Shown: piece by piece, positions 9,846 through 19,201 of the stretch | Layout of the letters: every line of letters begins with the position of its first letter | Numbering within the stretch: the stretch's first letter is position 1 | Origin: DAOMFB01 sp963801475 | GTDB lineage: Bacteria > Acidobacteriota > Thermoanaerobaculia > UBA5066 | Assembly (NCBI GenBank): GCA_963801475.1 | Contig: CAWDEX010000002.1 | Location: 892,494 to 956,493, forward strand | Direction: 5' to 3' | DNA length: 64,000 bases | Notes under the pieces: model-generated | The model's database searches: none | Seen by the model: the letters and a program-made list of their open reading frames with translations, nothing else | Told to the model about the DNA's origin: nothing | Made by a program: the position numbers and the translations under genes

Positions 9846-9906
9846 GGCGATTCCTCCTTCTCGGGAACATGGCATCCGCCCGCCACGCCGTCCAGAGGTG
9901 CTTGCA

Positions 9907-12525
9907 TCAGGTCGGCGTGACGCCGTGCTTCGCGCAGAGCTCCGTAAACGGCCGCCGCCGGTAGCCGGTGGCGAAGACCCGCTCGGCAATCGGGCGGGCT
10001 TCGGCGGTCCGGCTCGAAAGGAGAAGAGCGGTCGCGTGACGGGCCAGCTGGTAGGGGGTCCTGTCGCCTCGGGCGACCGCCTTCGAGCAGGCTTCGAGCG
10101 CGGCGGAGAGGAGCGGACCGGCGTCGCCGCTTCGCCCGGAAGCGAGGTAGAGCGCTGCCAGCCGGAGGCGAAGGTCCGTCGCGTCGGAGCCGTCGGGGCC
10201 GGACGACTTCTCGGCGAGGGCGAGAGCCCGGCGGTATGTCGCCTCCGCCTCGCGGGACTTCTCCAGAGCGCGCTCGATGTCGCCCAGGACCATCAGGAGG
10301 ACCCCGAGCGCCGGGTGCTCCGGCGAGAGGGCCTTCTCCACGACGCCGACGGCGTGCCGCTGCTGCGGCTCCGCCTCGGCGGCGCGGCCCGTGTCGCGAA
10401 GGAGCGTCGAGAGGCGGTGCAGGTCGAAGGCGACGCTGGGATGGTCCGGCCCGAGTGATTTCCGGTCGGCCTCGAGCGCACGCCGCTGGAGCGCCTCGGC
10501 CTCGGTGTAACGCCCGAGGTCGCGGTAGACGGTCGAGAGGTTCGACTCGGTCACCGCGACGTTTGCGTGGTCCGGGCCGACGGCCTTCCGGAGGATCGCG
10601 AGCGACCTCTCGAAGCAGTCCACGGCCGTCCTGTAGTCGCCCCGGACCTGCGCGACGTTCGCCAGGTTGTTCAGGGCGACCGCGACGTCGGCGTGGTCCT
10701 TCCCCGACGTCTTCTCTAGAAGGGCGATGACGCGGCGGAACATCTCCTCGGCCTTGTCGTACTTCTCGAGGTTGAAGTAGAGCGACGCCAGATTGTTCAG
10801 GCTGAAGCCGACGTCCGGATGGTCGGGGCCGAGAAGGCTCTCCTGGATCTCGAGGGCGCGGCGCTCGAGAGCTTCGGCCTCGGCGTACTTCCCGACCAGG
10901 TTGTAGACGTTCGCGAGGTTGGTCAGGGCGGTCGCCACGTCGCGGCTTCGCGGGCCCGACGCCTTCTCGAGGATGCCAAGGGCCCGCTTGTGGAGGGCCT
11001 CGGCCTCGGCGTACTTCGCCACGTCCTGCTGGAAGACCCCGAAGTTGTCCAGGGTCTTCCCGACGTCGGCATGGCCGGGGCCGAGCGCCTTCTCCTGCAG
11101 GGCGAGCGCCTCGCGGTAGAGCGGTTCCGCCTTCTCGTACTGCCCCATGCGCCGGTAGATGACGGCGTTCTGGGCCAGGGCCTGCCCGATCGCCGCCGGG
11201 TCGGGAGGCGACGCGGCGCGGAGCTGCGCGAGGCCCTTCGCCCCCAGGTCCAGGGCCTGCGGATAGAGGCCCAGCTCCGCGTAGGCGCTCGCCATCGTGT
11301 AGAGGAGGGTCCCTTTCACCTCGGGCTCCTCCTTCAGCCCCGCCTCGATCTCCCGGCTCGCCTTGTCGAGCAGCTCGCGCGCCGTCACGCTGTTGCCGCG
11401 GCTCTCGCCCGGCTCGGAGATCTCGAAGAGGTTCACGAGGAACCCGGAGACGCGTCGGGACGTCGCGGCTTCGCGGTTCGCCCGCCGCTCCTCCTTCCGG
11501 ATCCGGAGCGCCTGCCACGTCATGCCGGCGGCGACGAGGGTCAGGAGAACGACGGCGGCGGCGACCGCGGCGCGCGTCAGCCGCCGACGCGGTTTCTCCC
11601 GGATCCACGACAGGCGCTCGGCCGTGTCGATGGCCGAAGGGCGGACTCCCGGCTCCGGGGCCTTGAGGCGGTTGATGAGGGCCGTCAGGTCGGCGTCGAG
11701 GCCGGCCACAGGAAGGCTCTCGGCGCTCTGCGCCCGGGCCAGCCGGGCCAGCGGGTCGAGCTCCGGCGGAAACGGCGGCTTCCCGGTAAAGAGCTCCTGG
11801 AGGACGAGGCCGCAGGAGTACATGTCGCTGGCCGTCGTCGCGGGCTGGCCGCGCGCCTGCTCCGGGCTCATGTAGCCCACCGTTCCGACGAGGGAGCCGA
11901 GCCGTGTCACGGCGTCGGATCCCGGCTCCCCTTCGGCGGAGTCCGCGAAGGGAAGCGGGGTCGTCGCGTCCGTGTCGCCCCTTGGAGCCTCCGGGATCAG
12001 TGCCGGGACAGGCCTCCCGTCGAGGACGACCGTGGTCAGGGACTCGGGAAGGGTCCGGGCGAGGCCGAAGTCGAGCACCTTCACGTCCCCCGCCGCCGTG
12101 ACCATGACGTTCGACGGCTTCAGGTCGCGGTGGACGATCCCCTTGGCATGAGCCGCCACGAGGACGCTGACGATCTGCTCGGCGAGGCGCATCTTCGTGG
12201 CGCGGTCCGGGCCGGAGCCGATGACCTCTGCCAGCGTCCGGCCGTCGATCAGCTCGAGGACGAGGAAGTCGCGCTCCGGCGTCTCGAGGTAGTCGTGGAT
12301 CTGGCAGATGTGGGGGTGCTTCAGCTGCGACAGGACGCGGGCCTCGCGGAGGAAGCGCGCCTTGCGGTCCGGGTCGAGGTGCGCCCCGCGGATGGCCTTG
12401 AGCGCCACGCGCCGCTGCAGCTTCTCGTCGAAGCCGAGATAAACGGAGCCCATGCCGCCGGCCCCGACGAATCCGACGACACGAACATGCCCGAACTGGC
12501 ATCCGACGAGATCGTGCTCGTCCAC
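9907..12525 (-). CDS. Ser/Thr kinase with TPR/Kinesin-light-chain-type repeats
   Basis: An 872-residue membrane kinase. The kinase domain (~10-275) has GAGGMG 21-26, Lys43, HRD 132-134, DFG 152-154 and a SPEQARG segment, so it should be catalytically competent. A membrane helix lies at ~315-335. From ~375 to ~800 run ~10 repeats of about 42 residues of the NLANV...Y..AE.L..RAL type, the tandem TPR pattern of kinesin light chain. They probably form a protein-binding superhelix outside the membrane. The GTG start has no Shine-Dalgarno but a TAGAAT hexamer lies 12 nt upstream, so the mRNA may have almost no leader. It is divergent from the kinase at 12671 and lacks the TolB-like domain found in the plus-strand kinases. 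Confidence 0.9.
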   Translation of the reverse strand: MDEHDLVGCQFGHVRVVGFVGAGGMGSVYLGFDEKLQRRVALKAIRGAHLDPDRKARFLREARVLSQLKHPHICQIHDYLETPERDFLVLELIDGRTLAEVIGSGPDRATKMRLAEQIVSVLVAAHAKGIVHRDLKPSNVMVTAAGDVKVLDFGLARTLPESLTTVVLDGRPVPALIPEAPRGDTDATTPLPFADSAEGEPGSDAVTRLGSLVGTVGYMSPEQARGQPATTASDMYSCGLVLQELFTGKPPFPPELDPLARLARAQSAESLPVAGLDADLTALINRLKAPEPGVRPSAIDTAERLSWIREKPRRRLTRAAVAAAVVLLTLVAAGMTWQALRIRKEERRANREAATSRRVSGFLVNLFEISEPGESRGNSVTARELLDKASREIEAGLKEEPEVKGTLLYTMASAYAELGLYPQALDLGAKGLAQLRAASPPDPAAIGQALAQNAVIYRRMGQYEKAEPLYREALALQEKALGPGHADVGKTLDNFGVFQQDVAKYAEAEALHKRALGILEKASGPRSRDVATALTNLANVYNLVGKYAEAEALERRALEIQESLLGPDHPDVGFSLNNLASLYFNLEKYDKAEEMFRRVIALLEKTSGKDHADVAVALNNLANVAQVRGDYRTAVDCFERSLAILRKAVGPDHANVAVTESNLSTVYRDLGRYTEAEALQRRALEADRKSLGPDHPSVAFDLHRLSTLLRDTGRAAEAEPQQRHAVGVVEKALSPEHPALGVLLMVLGDIERALEKSREAEATYRRALALAEKSSGPDGSDATDLRLRLAALYLASGRSGDAGPLLSAALEACSKAVARGDRTPYQLARHATALLLSSRTAEARPIAERVFATGYRRRPFTELCAKHGVTPT

Positions 12526-12537
12526 GGTTTGACGAGG

Positions 12538-12543
12538 ATTCTA
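12538..12543 (-). promoter_or_regulatory. Candidate -10 element (TAGAAT) for minus kinase
   Basis: Minus-strand TAGAAT ends 12 nt before the GTG at 12525. If used, the leader would be only ~5 nt. Confidence 0.4.
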
Positions 12544-12569
12544 GGGCCGCCGAAGTGCGCCGGCCGGAC

Positions 12570-12575
12570 TAGAAT
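12570..12575 (+). promoter_or_regulatory. Candidate -10 element (TAGAAT) for plus kinase pair
   Basis: Plus-strand TAGAAT in the 145-bp divergent region, 95 nt before the start at 12671. That start has its own GGAGAGG ribosome site. Confidence 0.35.
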
Positions 12576-12670
12576 CGCCGCAAGAAACGAGGATCTTTCG
12601 GGCCGCCGGATCGAGGCGACGCGCCGGGGGGACGTTCGCGCCCGATCCTCCGACCCGGAGAGGTAATGCG

Positions 12671-15055
12671 ATGACCCTCTCCGCCGGTACGCGCGTCGGC
12701 CCCTACGAAATCCTGTCGCCCCTCGGCGCCGGTGGTATGGGTGAGGTCTGGCGGGCGTGGGACACGCGGCTGGATCGGGAAGTCGCCCTCAAGGTGGTCC
12801 ACGCGCAGCTCGCGACGGACGCCGAACGGATTTCTCGTTTCGAGCAGGAAGCGAAGGCGGCGGCCCGGCTCGACCACCCGAACATCCTCGTCGTCCACGA
12901 CGTCGGGACGCACGAAGGGAGCCCGTACATCGTCTCGGAGCTTCTGGAAGGCCGATCCCTCCGGGAGCTTCTCGGATCGCCCCTTCCGCCGAAGAAGGCC
13001 GTCGAGATCGCGATCCAGATCGCCCACGGACTCTCGGCCGCGCACGAGAAAGGGATCGTCCACCGGGACCTGAAGCCCGAAAACGTCTTCGTGACGAAGG
13101 ACGCGCGGGTGAAGATCCTCGACTTCGGCGTCGCAAAGCTGACGCAACCCGCCTCCGGCGCCGTGGGCACCGACATCAGTACGATCGAGATGACGGAGCC
13201 GGGAACGGTGATGGGGACGGTCGGCTACATGTCGCCGGAACAGGTGCAGGGGAAGCCGGTCGACGCGAGGAGCGACCTCTTCTCGTTCGGCGCCGTCCTG
13301 TACGAAATGTTCTCCGGGAAGAGGCCCTTCCACCGGGGGACCGCTCCCGAGACGCTGACGGCAATCCTCCGGGAAGAGCCGCCGGATCTCGCCGAGACGA
13401 ACAGGAACATCTCTCCCGAGCTGAAGCGGCTCGTCCGGCACTGCCTGGAGAAGGAGCCGGGACAGCGCTTCCAGTCGGCCCGGGACGTCCTCTTCGATCT
13501 CGAGGAGGCCTCGAAGCAGCTGGGGACGAAGCCGGTCGCCCCGATGTCTGTCGCCGGCGTCTTTCTTCACAGAAATCGCTCCTCGGTAGCGGCCGCGGCG
13601 CTGATCGTGGCCGTTGCGATCGGGGCCGGGCTCTGGTGGAAGACGAGGGGGGGCGCGGGGGCGGTCGGCACGCGGCTGGCCGTCCTCCCCTTCGAGAACC
13701 TGACGGGCGATCCCGAGCAGGCCTACCTCGCGGACGGGATCCACGAGTCGCTCATCACAGACCTCGCGCGGCTCAGCGGCTTTTCCCGCGTCATAGCACG
13801 TCCCTCCGTGATGTCCTATGCGAAGACGACGAAGAAGCTCGCCCAGATCGGGAAAGAGCTGGGGGTCGACACGCTCGTGACGGGCTCGGTGATGCGGGCG
13901 GCTGCGAAGCTCAAGGTCACGGCGCACCTGATCAAGGCGGGAAGCGAGGAGCACGTCTGGTCGGAGAGTTACGAGCGGGATCCGCGCGACATCCTCTCCC
14001 TTCAGAACGAGATCGTCCGGTCGATCGCGCAGAAGGCTAAGCTGGCCCTCACGCCAGCCGAACAGACCCGGCTGGCCGCCGCACGGCCCGTCTCCGCCGA
14101 GGCCTACGAGGCGTACCTCAAGGGGAAGTACCAGCTCAACAAGATGACCCCGGAAGGGTTCGGGAAGGCCCTTGCCTACCTGAACCAGGCTGCGGAGATG
14201 GACCCGACGAACCCGCTGCCGCAGGCGGCGCTGGCGCTCGCGTACGCCCGGATGGGACACGAACGGTTCCCCGACGCCTTCACGCGGGCGCGTCAGGCCG
14301 CCGCGAAGGCGCAGGAGCTGGGGGGCGAGCCGCTCGCCGAGATGTACCAGGCGCTCGGGATGACCAAGCTCTACTCGGACTGGGACTACGAAGGCGCGGC
14401 GAAGGACTTCCGGCGAGCGATGGAGTTGAACCCGAGCCTTGGTGACCCCCATCGGGATTACTCGTGGTTCCTCCATCTCACCGGACGCCGGGCGGAGGCC
14501 CTCGCGGAGATGAAGCGGGCGCAGGAACTGGAGCCGCTGACGCCCCTCTTCTTCGCGGACCGGGGCTGGCAGCTCTGGTGGAACGGAAAGAATGACGAGG
14601 CGTTGGCGGAAGCCCGGAAGTCCATCGATCTGGATCCGAAGTTCGCTTACGGGCGTGCCGTCGTCGGATACGTCCTGGCGGAGCAGGGGAAGTTCGACGA
14701 GGCGATCACCGAGCATCAGAAGGCCGGCGCGGACGATCCCGACTGGCGGTGGTGCCTGACCCGGACGTACGCCCAGGCAGGACGGAAGGACGAGGCACGG
14801 AAAGCGCTGGGGAAGTTCCTGGGACAGAAGCCCGAAGCCACCGGTGATTGGGCCGGGTGGTTCTTGGCGGAGACGTATGCGGCGCTCGGAGAGAACGACG
14901 ATGCGTTCCGCTGGCTGGACGAGTGCTACCGGAAACGATCCAGCTTCCTGCCGTGGGCCGGGCAGAACCCGGCGTACGCCCCTCTTCGGTCGGACCCGCG
15001 ATTCCAGGATCTCGTCAAACGGGTGAAATCGCCGCCGGGCCCGCCGAGCCGATGA
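12671..15055 (+). CDS. Ser/Thr kinase - TolB-like - TPR protein
   Basis: A 794-residue membrane kinase. Kinase domain ~10-280: GAGGMG 19-24, Lys41, HRD 131-133, DFG 151-153, SPEQ 188-191. A membrane helix (~305-323) leads to a TolB-like/FlgO-like domain (~333-470; starts LAVLPFENL) of the kind joined to TPRs in COG5616-type proteins. TPRs fill ~480-780. The role is inferred as a sensor kinase whose outer part gathers a ligand or partner signal. The start has GGAGAGG upstream. Its stop overlaps the next kinase's ATG (ATGA), so both are co-translated. Its kinase half is nearly the same as that of the gene at 22775, while the C-terminal parts differ. Confidence 0.9.
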   Translation: MTLSAGTRVGPYEILSPLGAGGMGEVWRAWDTRLDREVALKVVHAQLATDAERISRFEQEAKAAARLDHPNILVVHDVGTHEGSPYIVSELLEGRSLRELLGSPLPPKKAVEIAIQIAHGLSAAHEKGIVHRDLKPENVFVTKDARVKILDFGVAKLTQPASGAVGTDISTIEMTEPGTVMGTVGYMSPEQVQGKPVDARSDLFSFGAVLYEMFSGKRPFHRGTAPETLTAILREEPPDLAETNRNISPELKRLVRHCLEKEPGQRFQSARDVLFDLEEASKQLGTKPVAPMSVAGVFLHRNRSSVAAAALIVAVAIGAGLWWKTRGGAGAVGTRLAVLPFENLTGDPEQAYLADGIHESLITDLARLSGFSRVIARPSVMSYAKTTKKLAQIGKELGVDTLVTGSVMRAAAKLKVTAHLIKAGSEEHVWSESYERDPRDILSLQNEIVRSIAQKAKLALTPAEQTRLAAARPVSAEAYEAYLKGKYQLNKMTPEGFGKALAYLNQAAEMDPTNPLPQAALALAYARMGHERFPDAFTRARQAAAKAQELGGEPLAEMYQALGMTKLYSDWDYEGAAKDFRRAMELNPSLGDPHRDYSWFLHLTGRRAEALAEMKRAQELEPLTPLFFADRGWQLWWNGKNDEALAEARKSIDLDPKFAYGRAVVGYVLAEQGKFDEAITEHQKAGADDPDWRWCLTRTYAQAGRKDEARKALGKFLGQKPEATGDWAGWFLAETYAALGENDDAFRWLDECYRKRSSFLPWAGQNPAYAPLRSDPRFQDLVKRVKSPPGPPSR

Positions 15056-17712
15056 GTCTCTCCGCCGGCTCCCGCCTCGGTCCTTACGAGATCCTCGGCC
15101 CGCTCGGCGCGGGCGGGATGGGGGCGGTCTTCCGGGCGCGGGACGCGCGGCTCGACCGGGAGGTCGCGATCAAGGTCCTCTCCGACGACCTCGCCGGGGA
15201 TCCCGATTCACTCCACCGCTTCCGCCACGAGGCGAAAGTCGTGGCGGCGCTCTCGCACCCCAACATCCTGTCGATCTTCGACGTCGGGACCGAGAACGGG
15301 ATCTCGTACGCCGTGATGGAACTGCTCGAAGGGGAGACGCTTCGTGAGCGGCTCCGCGCCGGCCCGCTCGGGCCGGCAGAGGCGGTCGAGCGCGCGCTGC
15401 AGCTGGCGAGGGGCCTCGCCGCGGCGCACGGGAAGGGAATCGTCCACCGCGATCTGAAGCCGGAGAACCTCTTCCTCACGAAGGACGGCCTCCTGAAGAT
15501 TCTCGATTTCGGGCTGGCCAAGCGGACCGTGGCTCCACGGGAGACGCGTGCGGCCGACCAGCCGACGACGCGTCTCGTGACCGCGCCGGGAGTCGTCGTC
15601 GGGACGCTCGCCTACATGTCGCCGGAGCAGGTCGAGGCCGGGCCCGTCGACCCGCGGGCGGACGTCTTCGCCTTTGGCGCGATCCTCTACGAGATGCTCT
15701 CCGGGCGGATGGCGTTCCGGCGGAGCACCATCACGGAAACGATGATCGCGGTCCTCCGGGAGGAGCCGCCGGAGCTGTCGTCGTCGGGCGCGAGGGTTTC
15801 CCCGGGGCTCGACGACATCGTCCGTCGCTGTCTGAGGAAGAAGCGCGAGGACCGGTTCGCGTCGGCGGCCGAGCTGGTTTCGGTGCTTCAGGCGATAGCA
15901 AGCGGTTCGGACGACGTCGCGCGGAAGTTCGGCGCGGGCCTGAGCAGGAAACCGGGAGCGCTTCTCCTTGCCGGAATCGGCGCGGTGATTCTCCTCGCGG
16001 CCGCGGGCCTTCTCCTCTCGCGGCGTCCCGGGCGAAGCGCCGGAGGCGCCGGGGGGCCGCGCCGCGTTGCAGTCCTGCCGTTCGAGAACCTCGGGGCCCC
16101 GGCGGACGACTACTTCGCCGACGGCATCACCGACGAGATCCGGGGAAAGCTGACGTCGCTGAAAGGGCTCGAGGTGATCGCCCGCGGCAGCTCGGCACCC
16201 TACCGCAAGACGACGAAAGCTCCGGCGGAGATCGCGCGCGAGCTCGGCGTCGGGTACCTGCTGACGGCGACGGTGCGCTGGGAGAAGAGCGCCGGCAGGA
16301 ACCGGGTGAAGGTCAGTCCGGAGCTCGTCGAGGTCGCAGAGAAGGGAGCGCCCGCGGTCCGGTGGCAGGAGCCGTTCGACGCGGAGCTGACCGACGTCTT
16401 CCAGGTCCAGTCGGACATCGCCTCACGCGTCGCCCGCGCCCTCGGCGTGGCCCTCGGCGCCGGCGAGGAGAGGCGTCTCGTCGAGAAGCCGACGGGCCGC
16501 CTCGACGCCTACGAGGCGTTCCTCCATGGCGAGGGGGCCTCGAGGGCGCTCGGCGTTTCCGACCCGCCGTCGCTCCGGAAGGCGATCGCCTTCTACGAGG
16601 ACGCCGTCGCGCTCGACCCGTCCTTCGCGCAGGCGTGGGCGCGGCTTTCCCGCGCCAGCGTCCTTCTCTACAACAACAGCGCGCCCGACCCCGCGCTGGC
16701 GAAGCGAGCCCTCGAGGCGGCTGAGCGGGCTGTGAAGCTGGCGCCTGGCCGTCCGGAGGGGTATGGAGCGCTCGGCTCGTACCAGCACGCCGTCGCGAAC
16801 GACTATCCCCGTGCGCTCGCGTACTACGTGGAGGGGCAGAAGAAGGCCCCGGCGGACGGCGACCTCCTCTCGGCGGCCGCTTCGACGGAGATGCGGCTCG
16901 GTCGGTGGGCCGAGGCGCTGGAGCACCTCCGGGAAGCCGATCGCCTCGATCCCCGCTCCGTCGCGACGAAACGGCGCCTCGGGTTCGTGCTGCTCTACCT
17001 GAGGCGGTACGGCGACGCGCGCGATGCGTGCGACCGCGGCCTCACGCTGGCTCCCACCAACCTCGCCCTGATCGAATGGAAGGCGATGACGTATCTCGCC
17101 GAGGGAGACCTCGCGAAAGCCCGGAGCGTCTCGGGAGCGCCGCCCGCGGGAGTGGAGCCGACGGCTCTGGTCGCGTTCTTCGCAACGTATCAGGACCTCG
17201 TCTGGGTCCTCACGTCGGAGCAACAGGACCTGCTGCTCCGGCTGACGCCGGCCGCCTTCGACGGCAACCGGGGCGCGTGGGGAATCCACCTCGCGCAGGC
17301 GTCGGCCCTGCGACGGGATGCGGCGAAGACGCGCGTTTACGCGGAGGAGGCCCGGAAGGCCTACGAAGAGCAGCTCCGCGGGGCGCCCGGGAACGCCCAG
17401 CAGCACACCCTCCTCGGCGTCGCGCTGGCCTATCTGGGGCGGAGGACGGAAGCCGTCCGGGAGGGGGAGCGGGGCGTGGCGCTCCTGCCGGTGTCGAAGG
17501 ACGCGTACGCCGGGACCTACATGCAGCACCAGCTTGCGCGGATCCACATCCTCCTCGGGGAGACGGAGAAGGCGCTCGACCTTCTCGAGCCTCTGCTCTC
17601 GATGCCGTACTTCCTCTCGCCGGGATGGCTCCGGATCGACCCGACACTCGATCCGCTCCGCGGGAACCGGAGATTCGAGAAGCTGGTCGAAGGGGGGGGA
17701 CCGGGAGCCTGA
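15052..17712 (+). CDS. Ser/Thr kinase - TolB-like - TPR protein
   Basis: An 886-residue partner of the kinase just upstream. The ATG at 15052 overlaps that gene's TGA and yields an N terminus (MSLSAGSRLGPYE) like its paralogues; the longer open frame upstream is only read-through of the previous gene. Kinase domain: GAGGMG 19-24, Lys41, HRD 132-134, DFG 152-154, SPEQ. A membrane helix lies near 311-330. A TolB-like domain starts near 345 (VAVLPFENL) and long TPR arrays follow to the end. All kinase residues are present. The shared operon suggests the two kinases may form one signalling unit or cross-phosphorylate. Confidence 0.9.
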   Translation: MSLSAGSRLGPYEILGPLGAGGMGAVFRARDARLDREVAIKVLSDDLAGDPDSLHRFRHEAKVVAALSHPNILSIFDVGTENGISYAVMELLEGETLRERLRAGPLGPAEAVERALQLARGLAAAHGKGIVHRDLKPENLFLTKDGLLKILDFGLAKRTVAPRETRAADQPTTRLVTAPGVVVGTLAYMSPEQVEAGPVDPRADVFAFGAILYEMLSGRMAFRRSTITETMIAVLREEPPELSSSGARVSPGLDDIVRRCLRKKREDRFASAAELVSVLQAIASGSDDVARKFGAGLSRKPGALLLAGIGAVILLAAAGLLLSRRPGRSAGGAGGPRRVAVLPFENLGAPADDYFADGITDEIRGKLTSLKGLEVIARGSSAPYRKTTKAPAEIARELGVGYLLTATVRWEKSAGRNRVKVSPELVEVAEKGAPAVRWQEPFDAELTDVFQVQSDIASRVARALGVALGAGEERRLVEKPTGRLDAYEAFLHGEGASRALGVSDPPSLRKAIAFYEDAVALDPSFAQAWARLSRASVLLYNNSAPDPALAKRALEAAERAVKLAPGRPEGYGALGSYQHAVANDYPRALAYYVEGQKKAPADGDLLSAAASTEMRLGRWAEALEHLREADRLDPRSVATKRRLGFVLLYLRRYGDARDACDRGLTLAPTNLALIEWKAMTYLAEGDLAKARSVSGAPPAGVEPTALVAFFATYQDLVWVLTSEQQDLLLRLTPAAFDGNRGAWGIHLAQASALRRDAAKTRVYAEEARKAYEEQLRGAPGNAQQHTLLGVALAYLGRRTEAVREGERGVALLPVSKDAYAGTYMQHQLARIHILLGETEKALDLLEPLLSMPYFLSPGWLRIDPTLDPLRGNRRFEKLVEGGGPGA

Positions 17713-17734
17713 TCCTCCCCGGGCGGACGGCCGA

Positions 17735-18292
17735 TTATGTCCTCCGTCGCGCCTCTTCCAGCCGGATGGCTCCGGGAAAGAGGAAGTCGTTCTCGAGGCG
17801 GATGTGACGGTGAAGGTCCTCTTCGAGCGCCACGAGGCCGGCATAGAGGGCCTTGAGCGGCGAGGACGCGTCGGGGGGAAGCGCGTAACCGTTCGCTGCG
17901 GCGCGCAGCTCCGCGAGGATCCCCTCGGCCGTGTCGTGTTCCGCGATCATCATCCGGATCGGGTTCCGCACCGTCCCGAAGCACGACTCGGCCGGGCGTC
18001 CGCCGGTGCCTGCCGCTTTCTCCAGCGCCTCGATGTAGGGGAAGAGGATCTGCTCCTCCTTTTGCATGTGAGGCGCGAGATCGCCCGAGAGCTGGTAGAC
18101 GAGGGCCTCCACGCGCCGCGTCCCGGGAAGCCCCTGGCCGTGGACGGAGCGCACCTGCGCGGCCAACGGGGGCAGCGACACGATCGCCCGGAGCGTGAAC
18201 ACGTGGTGCGTTTCGAGAATGAACCGGACGAGCGCCGTGAGGGACTCCATTTCCCAGTCACGCCCCGCGGCGGCTGCTCCGTGCGACTTCAT
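17735..18292 (-). CDS. Hemerythrin-like di-iron protein lacking the ScdA N-domain
   Basis: A 185-residue helical protein made of the hemerythrin-type half of RIC (YtfE/ScdA/DnrN), the family that repairs iron-sulfur clusters damaged by nitric oxide or oxidants. Histidine/glutamate ligand positions are visible in ETHHV, HMQKEEQILFP, AEHDTAEG and HRHIRLENDFLFP. It aligns with the full-length paralogue just upstream but begins where that protein's hemerythrin half starts, so the CCGG-containing N-terminal domain is missing. The start has only a weak AGGGGG ribosome site. An ATGACGGCCGTCAT palindrome sits ~57 nt upstream, matching one before the paralogue. Function as repair protein, oxygen/NO sensor or iron donor is inferred. 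Confidence 0.8.
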   Translation of the reverse strand: MKSHGAAAAGRDWEMESLTALVRFILETHHVFTLRAIVSLPPLAAQVRSVHGQGLPGTRRVEALVYQLSGDLAPHMQKEEQILFPYIEALEKAAGTGGRPAESCFGTVRNPIRMMIAEHDTAEGILAELRAAANGYALPPDASSPLKALYAGLVALEEDLHRHIRLENDFLFPGAIRLEEARRRT

Positions 18293-18313
18293 CTCGAGAC
18301 CCCCTGGCGCGCC

Positions 18314-18319
18314 ACCTTA
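18314..18319 (-). promoter_or_regulatory. Candidate -10 (TAAGGT) of hemerythrin gene
   Basis: Minus-strand TAAGGT lies 23 nt downstream of the palindrome, which would place that site near -42 from the transcription start. This is the geometry of activator-dependent CRP/FNR-type promoters. Confidence 0.4.
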
Positions 18320-18342
18320 ATGTCCCCGTCCGTTCGCCGCCT

Positions 18343-18356
18343 ATGACGGCCGTCAT
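18343..18356. promoter_or_regulatory. Palindromic operator ATGACGGCCGTCAT
   Basis: A perfect 14-bp palindrome. Its core TGAC-N4-GTCA has the half-site geometry of CRP/FNR-family NO regulators such as HcpR. A near-identical copy, with similar flanks, lies at 19202-19215 at the same distance from the second RIC/hemerythrin gene. Confidence 0.65.
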
Positions 18357-18433
18357 GGACCTGAGGGCCTGGACGCCCCCGGGGGCTGGCAGCTCCCACG
18401 GCGGGGCGGGCGTACCGTCCGCGGGACGGCTGG

Positions 18434-19150
18434 TTACGCTCGTCCGGCGGCCTGCTCCAGCCGGAGGGCGCGGGGGAAGAGGATGTTGTTCTCGAGGTGG
18501 ATGTGCCGGTGAAGATCCTCCTCGAGTCCCTTCAGCCCGGCGTAGAGGGCCTGGAAGGACGTGCACGCGTCCGAGGGGAGCTCGTAGCCGTGCGTGACGT
18601 CGCGCAGCGTCCGGAGAAGCGCCCCGGCGGCATCATGCTCCGCCATCATCATCCGGATCGGGTTCCTCACGCTCCCGAAGCACGAGGGGGGCGGCTGGGT
18701 GCCGAGCCTCGCCACCTCATCGAAGGAGGCGATGTAGGGGAAGAGGATCTGCTCCTCCTTCTGCAGGTGCGGCGCGAGGTCGCCCGAAAGGTCTTGCACC
18801 AGGGCGGCGACGTCCCGCGTCTCGGGATGCGCCTCACCGTGGCGACCGCGGACCTTCGTCGCCAGCGCCGGGAGCGACGAGATGGCCTCGCGCGTGAAGA
18901 CGTGGTGCGTCTCGACGATGAACCGGAGGAGCTCGGTGAGCGACTCTTTCTCCCACGCGCGGTCCGAAGGGCGCCCGCCGGTGCCGATGAGCGAGGCGAG
19001 TTGTCCGGGGTCGACCCCCGCGCGGCGGCAGGCCTCGGCGACTGTCGCCTCGCCGCCGCAGCAGAAGTCGATCCCCAGCTTTTCGAGTACGGGGATGGCT
19101 CCGGGATTCGCGATCGCAAGCTGGCCGATGGTGTCGGTCTCGAAAGACAT
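18434..19150 (-). CDS. RIC/YtfE-type iron-sulfur cluster repair di-iron protein
   Basis: A 238-residue RIC family protein. The N-terminal ScdA_N domain (~1-60) carries the diagnostic GIDFCCGG segment, and the hemerythrin domain (~70-235) holds the di-iron ligands (ETHHV, HLQKEEQILFP, AEHDAAG, HRHIHLENNILFP). These proteins restore Fe-S clusters after nitrosative or oxidative damage in the cytoplasm. I chose the ATG at 19150 because GGGAGGAC precedes it and the protein then starts with the family's MSFETDTIGQLA; the frame is open further upstream without homology. An ATGACG-N2-CGTCAT site lies ~58 nt upstream. A shorter paralogue follows on the same strand. Confidence 0.9.
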   Translation of the reverse strand: MSFETDTIGQLAIANPGAIPVLEKLGIDFCCGGEATVAEACRRAGVDPGQLASLIGTGGRPSDRAWEKESLTELLRFIVETHHVFTREAISSLPALATKVRGRHGEAHPETRDVAALVQDLSGDLAPHLQKEEQILFPYIASFDEVARLGTQPPPSCFGSVRNPIRMMMAEHDAAGALLRTLRDVTHGYELPSDACTSFQALYAGLKGLEEDLHRHIHLENNILFPRALRLEQAAGRA

Positions 19151-19173
19151 TCGGGCCGTCCTCCCGGCCGCGG

Positions 19174-19179
19174 ACGATA
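19174..19179 (-). promoter_or_regulatory. Candidate -10 (TATCGT) of RIC gene
   Basis: Minus-strand TATCGT, 22 nt downstream of the palindrome; the predicted start of transcription near 19167 places the palindrome at about -41.5. Confidence 0.45.
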
Positions 19180-19201
19180 GGAACCTCCCGCGTCGCCACC
19201 T

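Noticed and set aside
10819..12666. Long plus-strand ORF across the TPR kinase
   Set aside because: Antisense shadow of the kinase/TPR coding sequence, with no domain match.
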